Positions 5,095 to 5,673 of a DNA stretch of 5,673 bases are shown here, piece after piece. How positions within the stretch are numbered: position 1 is the first letter of the stretch; every line of letters starts with the position of its first letter. The DNA is from a bacterium HR32 (GTDB lineage: Bacteria; Sysuimicrobiota; Sysuimicrobiia; Sysuimicrobiales; Sysuimicrobiaceae), in NCBI GenBank assembly GCA_002898935.1, contig BEII01000135.1:1-5673 (forward strand), given 5' to 3'. The translations under genes were made by a program, and so were the position numbers. Below the pieces are notes generated by a model. That model made no database searches. It was not told the DNA's origin and was given only the letters and a program-made list of their open reading frames with translations.

Positions 5095-5673
5095 GTGCTG
5101 CGGGCGTTCTTGGGCGGCGCCACCGCAGCCCTGCTGGCCCTGGGCCTGGTCCTGGCGCTGTGGCTCAGCCCGCCCGACGCGTACCAGGGGGAGTACGTGC
5201 GGATCATGTACGTGCACGTCCCGAGCGCCCTGGCCGCGTATGTGGCTGCGGCGGTGGCGTGCGTGGCCGGAGCCCTGTACCTGTGGCGCCGACAGGCCCG
5301 CTACGACCACCTGGCCCAGGCCGGTGCGGAGCTCGTCGTGGTGTTCTCCGGGCTCACGCTGCTGTCGGGGATGCTCTGGGGCCGGCCGGTTTGGGGGGTC
5401 TGGTGGGCGTGGGACGCCCGCCTGGTCACCACCGCGGTGCTGTTCCTGCTGTACGTGGGATGTGTGCTCGTACGCGGCCTGTCGGACGACCCAGAACGCG
5501 GCCGATCCCTGGCGGCGGTGGTGGGCGTGGTGGGCTTCCTGGACGTGCCCATCGTGCACTACTCCGTCGTGTGGTTCCGGACGCTGCACCAGCCTCCTTC
5601 CATCGGGCCGGGCGGGGTGGCCATCGCACCCCCACTCCTTCTGCCCCTCGTGGTGAATGCCCTGGCGTACCTG
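5095..5673 (+). CDS. ccmC: Haem-handling membrane protein CcmC, N-terminal part (3' end outside window)
   Basis: CcmC binds haem at the outer face of the membrane and presents it to CcmE; it belongs to the haem-handling protein family with the tryptophan-rich WWD domain. The frame is open from GTG 5095 to the window end with no stop, giving 193 residues of an expected 220-245. The WWD motif WGVWWAWDARL is at 100-110. The two histidines that ligate haem in E. coli CcmC (H60 and H184) correspond to H41 in MYVHVPSA and H165 in WFRTLHQPPSI. Hydrophobic segments lie at about 5-24, 42-64, 79-95, 110-127, 139-156 and 171-193. The N-terminus is about 19 residues shorter than in E. coli, yet the first helix is complete, so the GTG start with GGAGG 6 bases upstream is convincing. 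It begins one base after the ccmB stop. The combination of WWD, both histidines and the ccmAB context leaves little doubt; CcmF and CcsA are larger or arranged differently. Confidence 0.95.
   Translation, partial: MLRAFLGGATAALLALGLVLALWLSPPDAYQGEYVRIMYVHVPSALAAYVAAAVACVAGALYLWRRQARYDHLAQAGAELVVVFSGLTLLSGMLWGRPVWGVWWAWDARLVTTAVLFLLYVGCVLVRGLSDDPERGRSLAAVVGVVGFLDVPIVHYSVVWFRTLHQPPSIGPGGVAIAPPLLLPLVVNALAYL

Noticed and set aside
4522..5589. 355-codon open frame on the - strand opposite ccmB and ccmC
   Set aside because: Composition is Q/H/P/R/G-rich and anti-hydrophobic, the mirror of membrane-protein codons; no domain is visible.
4598..5656. 352-codon + strand frame across ccmB and ccmC
   Set aside because: It is a G/A/P/R-rich shadow; the frame starting at 5095 gives a textbook CcmC with WWD and both histidines.

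Overview
This is a 5.7 kb, very GC-rich window that is coding from end to end on the + strand. It holds seven genes packed head to tail: hemL (5' end outside the window), a family-2 glycosyltransferase, bshB1, a divergent bshC-like gene, ccmA, ccmB and ccmC (3' end outside the window). Five junctions overlap by 4 or 7 bases and the sixth (ccmB to ccmC) leaves a single base. There is no room for an internal terminator or a conventional intergenic promoter, so the genes probably lie on one polycistronic, translationally coupled mRNA. No RNA genes, mobile elements, CRISPR or long repeats were seen.

Layout. Bases 2-832 encode the C-terminal two thirds of glutamate-1-semialdehyde aminomutase, the last step to 5-aminolevulinate in the C5 haem pathway. 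Bases 829-1572 encode a soluble GT2 sugar transferase of the polyprenyl-phosphate type. Bases 1569-2249 encode a zinc-dependent PIG-L/LmbE deacetylase that closely resembles BshB1, which deacetylates GlcNAc-malate in bacillithiol synthesis. Bases 2246-3775 encode a 509-residue protein that appears to be a remote BshC, the cysteine-adding enzyme of the same pathway. Bases 3769-4440, 4434-5093 and 5095-5673 encode CcmA, CcmB and CcmC, the ATPase, membrane subunit and haem-handling protein of System I cytochrome c maturation.

How the genes fit together. The ends of the window concern haem: hemL feeds haem synthesis and ccmABC deliver haem for attachment to periplasmic c-type cytochromes. The middle concerns a low-molecular-weight thiol of the bacillithiol type. 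The joint operon suggests, but does not prove, a link between thiol redox state and cytochrome c assembly. The most interesting point is that the bshC-like protein differs strongly from Bacillus BshC, and that the neighbouring glycosyltransferase is GT2 rather than the GT4 type of BshA. The locus may therefore make bacillithiol with BshA encoded elsewhere, or a variant thiol.

Organism. The C5 pathway, System I ccm genes, bacillithiol-type genes, strong Shine-Dalgarno sequences, frequent GTG starts and high GC indicate a bacterium. Deinococcus-Thermus, a deep high-GC Firmicutes-like lineage, Planctomycetes or an uncultured phylum are all possible. The sequence alone does not let me choose.
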